The notes below the pieces were generated by a model that worked only from the letters and a program-made list of their open reading frames with translations, did not search any database and was not told where the DNA came from. A stretch of 16,800 nucleotides of DNA. It comes from Candidatus Hydrogenedentota bacterium (GTDB lineage Bacteria; Hydrogenedentota; Hydrogenedentia; Hydrogenedentales; GCA-2746185). The stretch spans positions 1-16,800 of the forward strand of contig JASJYE010000011.1 of NCBI GenBank assembly GCA_030123645.1, given 5' to 3'. The number at the start of each line of letters is the position of its first letter. Within the stretch, counting starts at the first letter, position 1. A program made the translations under genes and the position numbers. Shown here piece by piece: positions 1 to 6,953 of this stretch.

Positions 1-737
1 TGCGATGTCCTTACTCGGATATCTTCCGCCGTCTGCCAGATGTAATGCGGGATTCCGGCTTCGACTTGTCGCATTTGAGTCAACCGACCATTGAGCTTCG
101 ACACTTGATCGCGTGCAGTCAGGCGTGCCTTGTTCTCTTCGACGCCAAGCGCTGTTTCGATGTCCGCTGCCACGGTGGTATGCCGCGCGCCGGTCGAGAA
201 TCCCCGCTCGATGATGCCGTTGATCTTTTCGATTCCCTGCGTCTGCATATTGCCGATCAACTTAGTGTTCGTCTCCACGAAAAGCCGTAGTCGTTCCCGC
301 AAGCCCGGCTCCGACTGAAGCAGCGACACGCCCACCGTCCTGCGCAATATCTTCTGCCATTCTTTGTTATTCCAGTTGGATGTGCGTTGGCCGATGTCTA
401 CCGCGAGCGCGTCAACGGATTTCTCGCGTTTAGTGGCGCCGATTCTGAGGATGCTCATAAGCTCCTCGACGCGGTCGGACCATGCGTCAAGGCGCGCGCT
501 CTCGGCTAGGCCAAGCTCAGTATCCGCCTGTTCGGATATCGAGGCGAGCGCCGGTATCACAATGTCGCGGACCTGACGTGTAAACTCCTTGGTCAACCGC
601 TGTAGCATGACCGCATAGCTTCGTTCGATCTGCCGGGGATGCAGCCATGGCGGGGGATTGCGTAACTTGCTCGACGGACTCTTCTGCGCTTGAATGGCGA
701 GTGTCACCGGCGAAATGGCGAGTGGCATCACGTGCAT
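1..737 (-). CDS. Minor head / head morphogenesis protein, Mu gpF-like (partial, runs off the window)
   Basis: The reading frame is open from 737 to the window edge and gives the first 245 residues. An in-frame TGA lies just upstream and the SD GAAGGA sits five bases before the ATG at 737; a second in-frame ATG is at 728. The middle is long and helical (residues about 25-215). The last visible residues read YIWQTAEDIRVRTSH, the hallmark of the Phage_Mu_F head morphogenesis family (W-x4-D-x-R-V-R-x2-H). Proteins of this family are minor capsid proteins at the portal vertex, needed for procapsid assembly. Gene order terL-portal-gpF-like fits exactly. The C-terminal part of the domain is outside the window. 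The family call is firm, although only its beginning is visible. Confidence 0.88.
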   Translation of the reverse strand, partial: MHVMPLAISPVTLAIQAQKSPSSKLRNPPPWLHPRQIERSYAVMLQRLTKEFTRQVRDIVIPALASISEQADTELGLAESARLDAWSDRVEELMSILRIGATKREKSVDALAVDIGQRTSNWNNKEWQKILRRTVGVSLLQSEPGLRERLRLFVETNTKLIGNMQTQGIEKINGIIERGFSTGARHTTVAADIETALGVEENKARLTARDQVSKLNGRLTQMRQVEAGIPHYIWQTAEDIRVRTS

Positions 738-815
738 AGCATTCCTTCAGAGGCGCGAGCACTGGACGGCGGCGACCGAACCGATGCCCGCGCCCCCAGG
801 GAGATGGGACGGACA

Positions 816-845
816 TATATATCAGTATGACCGCGCCGTTGTCAA
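816..845 (-). promoter_or_regulatory. Sigma70-type promoter in front of the minor head gene
   Basis: Read on the minus strand, a perfect TTGACA (840-845) is followed after 17 or 18 bases by ATATAT or TATATA (817-822 or 816-821). It lies in the 123-base gap between the portal stop and the minor head start, so a transcript would begin near 805-810 and carry a leader of about 70 bases. It is the best consensus match in the window. Its position suggests extra transcription of the head genes independent of readthrough from the long upstream operon. No experimental support; inferred from sequence only. Confidence 0.6.
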
Positions 846-860
846 TCCCTTTTGGGCGTA

Positions 861-2273
861 CTATTCCGCAGCGGCCGCAGCCGCCGCAGCTTCTGCTTCT
901 GCCTGCATCCGGGCCGTTTCCTGTTCCGAGAGATTCTTGATTGCGTCTCTGTCCGGGTCTTCCATGTCGAGCGTCGGCGGTGTCGCATTGTACTCCGCGC
1001 CACCGTAGCGGTATTTGCCGATTTCCTCTTGACCGAAGATCCCGTTCATCACGTTGATTTGATCGCCCTCTGAGTTGATCTTGTAGATATCCGCCTTTTC
1101 CTTGGCGTTCATTTCCCAGAGTGGATTGAACTCGATGCTCCACGTCTCGGGCTCGTCGCCCGCTGCGGCGAAGCAATACCGGATCACCATTTCGAGGCGC
1201 GGCCTCAGATTCGTGCGTTGCGCGGACCTGATGCTATCGTACCACATGCGGATATCGGATTCGCCCGTGGCATTTTGGCCGGCGGGGCTCCGGCCCATCA
1301 GAAGCGTAACGGGAATGCCCGTCACCGAAGAGACGGACATCATGAAGCTGTCGAGGAGCTTGTCCAGACCCGCGACCGTCGAGGAATGCTTGGAGAAGCT
1401 CTCCTTTGTATCCAGCAGGATCGTATTCTTGACGTGCTTGCTCAGGTCGAGCATTTCCAGGCGCTTCTTGAGTAGGTCATCGTTCCCGGCCATAAGCGTG
1501 TCCAGCATGTTGTCAATCTGGATAATCGTCATGATGAACTCGTTGACGATAAATTCCGAGCTGTCATACACCGCGCCGATCTGGCGAACCTGTTCATAGA
1601 TGGCCTCAAGGATAGAATCGTGCCACCAGTTGTTAGCCTGTAGGTCGCGGCCCGGAATCTTCGCGCCGTCGAAGCGGACTACGCGGCTGGCATGGGCAGT
1701 GAATTGACTTCCGCCAGTGATCGGAGTGATTTTGTATTGCGTCGGCTTGCCGAAGAGTGGATCGGTAGGGTCTTTGGGTATCGACTCATGCACAATCTCG
1801 ACGTCCCGCCGGTCGAAGACGTGGAGAAACATGACATCACGAATGCGTTCCGTATTGACCGGCTCTTCGATCTCCATACCGTCATCCAAGCCGATCAGGA
1901 TTATAGAACCGCCATAGAGCCTCGCCCACGTAAGCGCATCCGTATACGCCTCCTGCGCGCCGAGCGTTTCAAGCTTCTGCAATACCACGTCTTTGTCGTC
2001 GCCGTTGATCGTGAACCAGTTGCGGGTCATTTCGACGGCGGGCAGATTCATGATGCGACGCGTCAGGCCATTGCCGCGATACAGGGCAGTCAGCCTTGGA
2101 TCGGTCAGGAGCCGCCCAAGTCGAAATACCGTTGACAATCGGCTGTCATGATTTCGGTCGCCAAGGCCGGTCAATGCGTTGGCGAAGCCATCTGTTTTTA
2201 CGACCGGCAGCGTTGGGGCGGTTGAATCCATCTTCGCCTCCACCTTGCGGCTTCGCGCCTTTTTCTTTGCCAC
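861..2273 (-). CDS. Phage portal protein, DUF1073 family
   Basis: A 470-residue protein of normal size for DUF1073 portals. The portal forms the dodecameric ring at the capsid vertex through which DNA is packaged and ejected. Supporting features are the position directly after terL and before a gpF-like gene, the central block with TGIPVTLLMGRSPAGQNATG (residues about 315-340), and the tail WSIEFNPLWEMNAKEKADI. The start is GTG at 2273, with GGAGG five bases upstream overlapping the terL stop; the first ATG is 14 codons later and has no comparable SD. The C-terminus is a low-complexity run of Glu and Ala encoded by repeated GCN codons (861-900). DUF1073 proteins are sometimes labelled 'anti-CBASS Acb1-like' in databases, but no phosphodiesterase module is visible here. 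Confidence 0.92.
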   Translation of the reverse strand: MAKKKARSRKVEAKMDSTAPTLPVVKTDGFANALTGLGDRNHDSRLSTVFRLGRLLTDPRLTALYRGNGLTRRIMNLPAVEMTRNWFTINGDDKDVVLQKLETLGAQEAYTDALTWARLYGGSIILIGLDDGMEIEEPVNTERIRDVMFLHVFDRRDVEIVHESIPKDPTDPLFGKPTQYKITPITGGSQFTAHASRVVRFDGAKIPGRDLQANNWWHDSILEAIYEQVRQIGAVYDSSEFIVNEFIMTIIQIDNMLDTLMAGNDDLLKKRLEMLDLSKHVKNTILLDTKESFSKHSSTVAGLDKLLDSFMMSVSSVTGIPVTLLMGRSPAGQNATGESDIRMWYDSIRSAQRTNLRPRLEMVIRYCFAAAGDEPETWSIEFNPLWEMNAKEKADIYKINSEGDQINVMNGIFGQEEIGKYRYGGAEYNATPPTLDMEDPDRDAIKNLSEQETARMQAEAEAAAAAAAAE

Positions 2274-2282
2274 TTGATCCTC

Positions 2283-3545
2283 CTACATCCTCAGAGAGTC
2301 AGCGCTGTAGACGAGCCGCTTTCCGCCGAAATGCGAATACAAGTTGTACCGCTCGGCGTCCTTTGTGTGGTCGTGGGCCTTGATCGGAGCGTCAATCCCG
2401 AGAAGCTGCTTTTTGTAATCCCAGACAAAAGACCCGTACTCTTCGATGGTATGCGTGCATCGGCGGTGAATGGTGTATTGTCCATTAGCCAACATGGTAG
2501 CCTGAAACCTGATGCCGTCAAGGACGGAGTTGTCAGCATCTCGGACAGGCAAACCAAGGCGACTGCACGCGACCTTGAAGCTCGCGGCCGATGGGTCAAC
2601 GTAGATACCCATGACCGTAGGACTAGACTGTTGGTCACCGGGGAAACGCGCGCCCTTGATGTCCGCTACGAACGCCAAGAGGTCTTCCGCATACTCCGCA
2701 TCCGTCTTCTGCCGCATCTTCGCTACACTGTCATAGTAGTATTCACGCTCGCAACAGACAACCGGCTTGCCGTTCGGCATGTTCTTCACGCCCATCAATA
2801 GAAACACGGTAGGATTGCCCGTCCCGTAGTCCACGCCGATGATGTAGTAATCCGGGCTCGCATATGGCAGCTTGGTAATGACGTGGATGCTTGGATCGAA
2901 GCCGTCATATATGACGCCCTCGGCCATGACCCACTCGCCCTTGATAAACCGGCGATAGAACAGGCCGATATGTTCGCGCTTCAATGCGGCCAGGAATTCC
3001 GGATCAAGGAACGTCGCCTCGTCCAGCGACCAACTAAACATCTTCCAGCCGAGTTCATCGGCCCGGTCCATGAAGTCCTTTTTAAGCCAGTGCGCGGGCG
3101 AGTCGGGGTTTGTCGTGGCGAAGCCCTTTGCTCCGCGAAGGCTCATGCGTGACAGGCTCATACTGAAAAAGTCGCGGGGCAGTAGCGTGGTTTCATCGTA
3201 GTAGCTGCCGGCACTTGTCGAGCCTCGGATTACGCCTTCTGCTTTCGCGTCGCTTGCGCCGATGCAGTGAATCGTCCTGCCCCATAGCTGGATTGTCTGA
3301 TTCGTGTAGCGCATCGCATCGCCCAAAAGTTCAAACATCGGCGTGACAATGTTCCGTTTGACTGCCGAAAGCGTGCGGCCGAAAACGAAAAGCGGGCCGG
3401 GCGGATCGTTGCGCGCTATGTACTCGATCCATCGCAGGGTCGAGACGTAGGACTTGCCGCTGCGCACTGGACCATGCCACAGGTTGAATCGTCCGTTACT
3501 GTTGTGGAATGAGTGGAGCTGGGCGGGGGAGAGTTGAAGCGCCAT
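2283..3545 (-). CDS. terL: Terminase large subunit (PBSX-type)
   Basis: This 420-residue packaging motor couples ATP hydrolysis to DNA translocation and cuts concatemers. The N-terminal ATPase has Walker A GPVRSGKS (residues 25-32), Walker B with acidic pair D117-E118 in SYYDET, and the coupling motif TTNP (144-147). The C-terminal RNase H-like nuclease shows VDYGT (D239), YVDPSA (D317) and KDAERY (D396), the expected three metal-binding acids. Length and motifs match Terminase_3/PBSX-type large subunits. The ATG at 3545 overlaps the upstream stop by one base (TGATG), implying coupled translation. The portal start follows the stop after nine bases. No truncation or frameshift is seen. The small subunit is not adjacent; it lies about 8.8 kb upstream in the same direction. 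Confidence 0.96.
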   Translation of the reverse strand: MALQLSPAQLHSFHNSNGRFNLWHGPVRSGKSYVSTLRWIEYIARNDPPGPLFVFGRTLSAVKRNIVTPMFELLGDAMRYTNQTIQLWGRTIHCIGASDAKAEGVIRGSTSAGSYYDETTLLPRDFFSMSLSRMSLRGAKGFATTNPDSPAHWLKKDFMDRADELGWKMFSWSLDEATFLDPEFLAALKREHIGLFYRRFIKGEWVMAEGVIYDGFDPSIHVITKLPYASPDYYIIGVDYGTGNPTVFLLMGVKNMPNGKPVVCCEREYYYDSVAKMRQKTDAEYAEDLLAFVADIKGARFPGDQQSSPTVMGIYVDPSAASFKVACSRLGLPVRDADNSVLDGIRFQATMLANGQYTIHRRCTHTIEEYGSFVWDYKKQLLGIDAPIKAHDHTKDAERYNLYSHFGGKRLVYSADSLRM

Positions 3546-3886
3546 CAGGCATCCGCGCTTTCCTTGGGCGCAAGTATTGCTTCAAACTTTAGGAACAGAT
3601 CGGGCGGCTGCGATTCAGTCGCAAGAGCTAGGGCGTCGGCGATGCGGCCCTTCAGTCGTTTGACTTCTGCCATCAGTTCGCGTTCGCGGGAGAGGTGCGC
3701 TGGTGGTGGTGGTGTCTGTGTCGGTGGTCGCTGCGTTGTCGGGGGTGGTGTCTCCATTGACACACCGCCCGTCGGATTGCATACGAGATGGGCGTGCTTG
3801 GGAGTGCCCGGCTCTCGCGGCGAGTGCTGGCAATCGGCATGGCCACACAAGAAACAGTCTTCTGTCCGCTCCGCTTGCTCTGGCAT
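3545..3886 (-). CDS. Small zinc-binding protein with Pro/Thr-rich linker and helical tail, unknown function
   Basis: This gene of 113 residues sits immediately upstream of terL, with a one-base overlap. Residues 11-36 carry a Cys/His cluster (CFLCGHADCQH, then HAHLVC) that could bind one zinc ion. Residues about 44-65 are a Pro/Thr-rich low-complexity linker. The C-terminal 45 residues are charged and predicted helical (SRERELMAEVKRLKGRIADA). ATG at 3886 was chosen because AGGGGG lies four to five bases upstream; a GTG one codon earlier is possible. Its place next to terL might suggest a packaging accessory, but nothing in the sequence proves that. Confidence 0.72.
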   Translation of the reverse strand: MPEQAERTEDCFLCGHADCQHSPREPGTPKHAHLVCNPTGGVSMETPPPTTQRPPTQTPPPPAHLSRERELMAEVKRLKGRIADALALATESQPPDLFLKFEAILAPKESADA

Positions 3887-3894
3887 CACGCCCC

Positions 3895-4119
3895 CTAACT
3901 TGTCTCAAGCATCCAGAGAAGGCCCGCGACTAAGCCGCCACCACCGAAGGCGATAACGACACAGGCAAGAAACACCACCACCACCGGCACGTCGCCCGGC
4001 TCCCGATCTTCCCGGACCCGCTCATTCTCCAGCGGCCTAGGCTTCGGTGGCCGCTCATTCGTCGGTATGACCTGAGCCTTGGCGCTCGCGAATCGTTCGT
4101 CGTTGGATTGCCGCATCAT
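3895..4119 (-). CDS. Small single-pass membrane protein
   Basis: 74 residues. The first 43 are hydrophilic and Pro/Arg/Glu-rich. They are followed by one strong hydrophobic segment, VPVVVVFLACVVIAFGGGGL and onward (about 44-70), and a very short tail. The ATG at 4119 overlaps the upstream stop in an ATGA arrangement; a second ATG follows directly at 4116 and has the better distance to the GGGGG SD. This is a C-tail-anchored topology with a long soluble N-terminal part. The function is unknown. It heads a run of small membrane and coiled-coil genes (3895-5852) that may include lysis functions, which is inference only. Confidence 0.68.
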   Translation of the reverse strand: MMRQSNDERFASAKAQVIPTNERPPKPRPLENERVREDREPGDVPVVVVFLACVVIAFGGGGLVAGLLWMLETS

Positions 4120-4754
4120 TCCCCCGCAATCTTCTCAGCCAGCGCGTCAAGGATCGTCTTGAACCTGTTGCCTTCTGTGAGGAGTTCGGCTTTGATGGCG
4201 GCGAGCATGGCATTGCTCTTCTCGCGCTCATTGCAGGCATTGCCGCACTCCTTGCCCGTGGCTAGATGCGCGCGCTCAGAGGCCGCGAACTCCGCCCGGC
4301 TCTCACACAACTCCTTCTGCGAAACCTCAAGCGCGGTGTTCGTTTCCTCGAGAGATGCTTTGACGGTCATGAGGTCTTCGATTTCGGCGCGGGCCATCTC
4401 AAGATCGTGGTCGCCGTCTTTGCGTCGTTCCTGTTCCTGGTCCAGTTCGGAGCGGGCGGATTCCAGGTCGCCGCCACGCGCGATGTGATCTTTGGCCAGC
4501 TCATTGAACCGCTCTTTGAGGTCACGGTAAGAGTCGTCGGCAGTGACGAGCTCTCGGGCAAGCTCGACATTCTTGTGTTTCGCCGTTACCAGCGATACCT
4601 GACACGGCTTGGCATCGTCTTGCGCGTTTTCCAGCGCCGCCTTCACCGTCTCGAATTCCTTCAGCGTCCCGATGCGGACAAGCTCAAAGCCCACCGGACG
4701 CCCGTCGCGATCCTTGAATTCGACTGTTCCGCCGTGCATGTCGGCTGTCGGCAT
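4116..4754 (-). CDS. Coiled-coil protein, unknown function
   Basis: A 212-residue protein that is almost entirely heptad-like charged helix from about residue 30 onward (for example RSELDQEQERRKDGDHDLEM and EETNTALEVSQKELCESRAE). Residues 1-30 look like a small beta segment (GGTVEFKDRDGRPVGFELVR). ATG at 4754 has GGGGG five bases upstream. No signal peptide or catalytic motif is visible. It is translationally coupled (ATGA) to the membrane protein that follows. Long coiled coils in phages are often structural or scaffold-like, but no family is recognised. Confidence 0.78.
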   Translation of the reverse strand: MPTADMHGGTVEFKDRDGRPVGFELVRIGTLKEFETVKAALENAQDDAKPCQVSLVTAKHKNVELARELVTADDSYRDLKERFNELAKDHIARGGDLESARSELDQEQERRKDGDHDLEMARAEIEDLMTVKASLEETNTALEVSQKELCESRAEFAASERAHLATGKECGNACNEREKSNAMLAAIKAELLTEGNRFKTILDALAEKIAGE

Positions 4755-4763
4755 TGTGCCCCC

Positions 4764-5066
4764 TTAGAATCGGTTCAACACTTCGTCAAGCCCAACGTCC
4801 GCGAATCGCTCATACAACTGCGCGCACCCCCACAGTATCATCGACCCCGCGCCGATCACAAGCGGAATCGCCACGTCCCGCGCCCATTCTTGCATCATCG
4901 GCCACCATGCGTTTGCGCTGACTGCAACGCCGGCAATGAAGCCAGCCATGACGCCGGTAATATAATGCACGATTGTTAGGATGATGGCGAGGAACAGGGC
5001 GACGACGGCGACGACGAGGCAGATTGAGGATACTTCTGATGGGGTCAGGTTATTGAGTAAGTGCAT
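4764..5066 (-). CDS. Three-helix small membrane protein, holin-like candidate
   Basis: A 100-residue protein with hydrophobic segments at about 14-35 (ICLVVAVVALFLAIILTIVH), 36-52 (GVMAGFIAGVAVSANAW) and 68-86 (DVAIPLVIGAGSMILWGC), and a mixed-charge C-terminus (YERFADVGLDEVLNRF). Size and three-helix topology resemble class I holins, which make lysis pores in the inner membrane. No endolysin gene lies beside it and no holin family signature is recognised, so the role is only a suggestion. ATG at 5066 is preceded by GGGAG eight bases upstream and overlaps the upstream gene by 17 bases. Confidence 0.72.
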   Translation of the reverse strand: MHLLNNLTPSEVSSICLVVAVVALFLAIILTIVHYITGVMAGFIAGVAVSANAWWPMMQEWARDVAIPLVIGAGSMILWGCAQLYERFADVGLDEVLNRF

Positions 5067-5259
5067 CGGTGGTCTCCCTGTCGCGCCGGGCATCCTCTGT
5101 CGGCTCATCAATCCTTGCATCGAGATACCACCCCTGCGCGCGCAACTGCCACGTTGTAGCGATTGCGCCGAACGATAGCACAGTGACCAAACCGCTTGCA
5201 ATGCTCACTGCCCCGAGAACCAACAGGTGTAGCCTATGACTTCGTGGTGTCAGGTACAT
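5050..5259 (-). CDS. Small membrane protein with one or two N-terminal hydrophobic segments
   Basis: 69 residues. A basic start (MYLTPRSHRLH) is followed by a hydrophobic stretch, LLVLGAVSIASGLVTVLSFG (about 12-35), and then a hydrophilic acidic/basic tail (DEPTEDARRDRETTDALTQ). The SD GGAGGGG is seven bases before the ATG at 5259. It overlaps both neighbours (26 bases upstream, 17 bases downstream), typical of a tightly packed phage operon. The topology would also fit an inner-membrane spanin-like or holin-regulator protein, but no family is recognised. Confidence 0.7.
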   Translation of the reverse strand: MYLTPRSHRLHLLVLGAVSIASGLVTVLSFGAIATTWQLRAQGWYLDARIDEPTEDARRDRETTDALTQ

Positions 5260-5662
5260 TGGTTAGCCCCTCCACTAGGCGCTCTTCCGCGTGCCGCAAC
5301 AACCCGCGCTTTACCATGCCGTTCCTGGCGCGCTTCTTTTGCTCACACTTGGCGGCGTCTTGGGCGGCCTGCATTGCCGTCTCCTTTTCGCGAGCATTCG
5401 TTAGGCACTTCTCCGCCGGATTACTGCCATACTCAGGGCAAGGCGGCGTTGTAGGCGCGGCCTTGCACGCTTCGCACTGGCGCATCTCAGCGAAGAGGGT
5501 TTCGGAATTCGCGTCCAACTCTATCATGTCGTACTCGTGGCAGTCGTCGGATCGGTCTATCGAATTCCTGAGCTTCACGTATGCCTCGGCATCGCTCTTT
5601 TTGGTAAACGCGCTGATTGCGTCTGCATAGAAGCCTTCCACGATGATGTAGATTATCGCCAT
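5234..5662 (-). CDS. Small phage protein with DUF7336-like N-terminal domain and Cys-rich tail
   Basis: 142 residues. The N-terminal 50 residues (MAIIYIIVEGFYADAISAFT, then KKSDAEAYVKL, ending DMIELDA) follow the pattern of small phage proteins of the DUF7336 kind: beta strand, variable loop, 'F...dAeaY' helix, final strand ending in LD. The second half has five cysteines (CEACK, PPCPEYG, KCL, KCEQKK) and a basic helical tail. ATG at 5662 is chosen because GGGAGG lies seven bases upstream; a GTG 15 bases earlier abuts its SD. The protein at 11090-11287 shares the same N-terminal pattern. The family assignment is from pattern memory and is tentative. Confidence 0.72.
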   Translation of the reverse strand: MAIIYIIVEGFYADAISAFTKKSDAEAYVKLRNSIDRSDDCHEYDMIELDANSETLFAEMRQCEACKAAPTTPPCPEYGSNPAEKCLTNAREKETAMQAAQDAAKCEQKKRARNGMVKRGLLRHAEERLVEGLTNVPDTTKS

Positions 5663-5681
5663 CGTCACGCCTCCCACTCCT

Positions 5682-5852
5682 TCATTGGCTCGCGGCTACG
5701 CGCGCCACCATATAGGTGGCTAACGAAAACACCGCGAGGCAGCCGGTGTTGCCGGCTATCAGGGCCGGCAATGGCTTCCCTGTCTGGATGGCCCATCGGA
5801 GCGACAACGCGAACACGCCCCAACATACCTGTACGGCGAATACTTGGCCCAT
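5682..5852 (-). CDS. Very small two-helix membrane protein
   Basis: 56 residues with two hydrophobic segments, about 3-19 (QVFAVQVCWGVFALSLR) and 27-50 (LPALIAGNTGCLAVFSLATY), joined by a short basic/polar turn (WAIQTGKP). The SD GGAGG lies seven bases before the ATG at 5852. Upstream in-frame ATGs exist (for example 5906), but they lie inside the preceding gene and lack an SD. The function is unknown. The hairpin topology would suit a holin or antiholin, but this is inference. Confidence 0.65.
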   Translation of the reverse strand: MGQVFAVQVCWGVFALSLRWAIQTGKPLPALIAGNTGCLAVFSLATYMVARVAASQ

Positions 5853-5885
5853 CGTCTCGCCTCCATTTCCCATCCCCACCCTACC

Positions 5886-5895
5886 CGTCAACAGG
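5886..5895 (+). repeat. GTCAACAG repeat element
   Basis: CGTCAACAGG in the 44-base gap between 5852 and 5897. On the minus strand it gives CCTGTTGACG. The -10 region 16-18 bases away is poor and overlaps an SD, so this copy may be a binding site rather than a promoter. Confidence 0.45.
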
Positions 5896-5896
5896 T

Positions 5897-6172
5897 TTAC
5901 TTGCAAGAGATTTCCTGTCGGGATTCGCTCTGTCGCGCACCGATATCAGGATTCTCCGTCGAGAAGGCACAGGGCCAGAAATGCCGGCGGCGCCCTCTGC
6001 CGTAGCCGAACGCGATAGGCCCGAGCTGAATCCACCATATGCGGACAATGGTCCGCGGAGTCACGACGCGCGTCTCGAATATCTCGACGTCCAATGAGAA
6101 CCAGAAGTGAAGCAGGAAGCGCGCGAGCTCCCAGCGGCCTCTGCAGCGGCGGGATATGTGTAGGAGTTTCAT
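5897..6172 (-). CDS. Hypothetical protein, aromatic and Arg-rich
   Basis: 91 residues. The N-terminal half contains WELARFLLHFWFSLDVEIFE and TIVRIWWIQLGPIAFGYGRG; the C-terminal half is basic (GRGRRRHFW) and then hydrophilic. The ATG at 6172 overlaps the upstream stop by four bases (ATGA), with AAGGTG five bases before. It is unusually rich in Trp and Phe for such a short protein. The central segment could be an amphipathic or peripheral membrane region. No family is recognised. Confidence 0.62.
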   Translation of the reverse strand: MKLLHISRRCRGRWELARFLLHFWFSLDVEIFETRVVTPRTIVRIWWIQLGPIAFGYGRGRRRHFWPCAFSTENPDIGARQSESRQEISCK

Positions 6173-6738
6173 GCCGTCACCTTTGCTACCGTGGCGAGCC
6201 AGAGCCACTTGTGCGCGTCCGCAGGCTTCTCGCAGAAGAGCTTGCAGAGCGCCAGTGAATACGATGGATCTTCGCCAACGCGGCCCGACCGTTCGTCAAT
6301 CTTAGGCCAGTATAGCGGCAAGATGCCTGTGGCCTTCGCATCCTCTTCGGTCACGTCCGGCAGTTTCACAACGCGGACATCGGTCACTTTGAGAAGGGTC
6401 ACGCCCCACTTCCGCCCACAGCCTTCGCACGGATGCGTGACGTGAGACTTGCAGCCGCGATGCGCGCACGGTGGTTCGTCGTGGTAGCCGGGCGTGGCAA
6501 TGAGCCGGTCCCCGACGATGCCAAGGGGGCTGCTGAGGCTGGGCCCACAGCGCGTCCAACCGTGGCGGCTACCTTCAACGCCCGCCCACGGGACCCATTC
6601 ATTGATACAAGTGTTCCAGGCGACCTCGCGCGGATTGCCCTCTGGCTGCGGATCAACCACCCGCACCACCAGAGTAATCGACCCGTCATCCAGCCCGTTC
6701 GCCTCGCGTGCGTCAACCGTCAATGCTCGTTCTTTCAT
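6169..6738 (-). CDS. Diverged phage ASCH-domain protein with inserted zinc motif
   Basis: 189 residues that align by eye with the phage ASCH family (PUA-like fold, probably RNA-binding). The N-terminus MKERALTV, then DGSITLVVRVVDPQPEG, corresponds to the usual 'MKERPI...DGxKTQTRRVxKPQPE'. GDRL corresponds to 'GDRLWVRE', VTLLKVTDVRVVKLPDVTEE (then DAKATGI) to the conserved 'ITLEVTDVRVERLQDISEEDA.AEGI', and KWLWLATV to the final strand. Two departures stand out: the KTQTRR motif is gone, and the middle holds CAHRGC, then CEGCGRKW, a likely zinc site. The ATG at 6738 overlaps the upstream stop (ATGA); the SD is weak, so translation is probably coupled. The molecular function of the phage members is unproven. 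Confidence 0.78.
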   Translation of the reverse strand: MKERALTVDAREANGLDDGSITLVVRVVDPQPEGNPREVAWNTCINEWVPWAGVEGSRHGWTRCGPSLSSPLGIVGDRLIATPGYHDEPPCAHRGCKSHVTHPCEGCGRKWGVTLLKVTDVRVVKLPDVTEEDAKATGILPLYWPKIDERSGRVGEDPSYSLALCKLFCEKPADAHKWLWLATVAKVTA

Positions 6739-6953
6739 TGCGGAGGATTCTCCAATCGTCCGTTCGTCGTGCCGGCCGTCCATTCTGTCATAACCTTCGG
6801 CACCATTTCGCCTCTGCGCCGCTCGCGGACCCACTTGGGACAATACTGTTCGCGCCCTCTATACCCGCAGACGATCCGCGCCAGATGATTCCCAGGGCTC
6901 ATACAAATGCGAATGTCGCCGCGCGCGTCTCGGGATTGTCGGCCACATCTCAT
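6735..6953 (-). CDS. Hypothetical protein
   Basis: 72 residues, basic, with three to four scattered cysteines (MRCGRQ, RICMSP, RIVCGYRG, QYCPKW) that might form a small metal site. Both ends overlap neighbours by four bases (ATGA at 6950-6953 and at 6735-6738), the strongest argument that it is a real cistron. The SD is poor (GGAGG 13 bases upstream), so translation probably relies on reinitiation. An alternative start is the ATG at 6902. No family is recognised. Confidence 0.58.
   Translation of the reverse strand: MRCGRQSRDARGDIRICMSPGNHLARIVCGYRGREQYCPKWVRERRRGEMVPKVMTEWTAGTTNGRLENPPQ

Noticed and set aside
517..1176. 219-codon minus-strand ORF overlapping the portal end and the head gene
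   Set aside because: It is out of frame with two well-supported genes on the same strand, has Arg/Gly-rich composition without motifs, and no SD at its start.
861..2273. Reading the portal as an anti-CBASS Acb1-type protein
   Set aside because: That label is attached to DUF1073 proteins in databases, but length, motifs and position match a portal alone, and no phosphodiesterase H-x-T pair was seen.
3757..3785. TTGACA on the plus strand at 3757 as a promoter
   Set aside because: It lies inside a minus-strand gene, has no good -10, and no plus-strand gene follows.
4266..4979. 237-codon plus-strand ORF
   Set aside because: It lies antisense to the coiled-coil gene and its neighbour. Long antisense frames are expected opposite regular heptad coding in G+C-rich DNA. 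No SD or motif.
4998..5018. CGACGA-type short tandem repeat
   Set aside because: It is simply Val/Ala codon repetition in a hydrophobic helix of the membrane protein.
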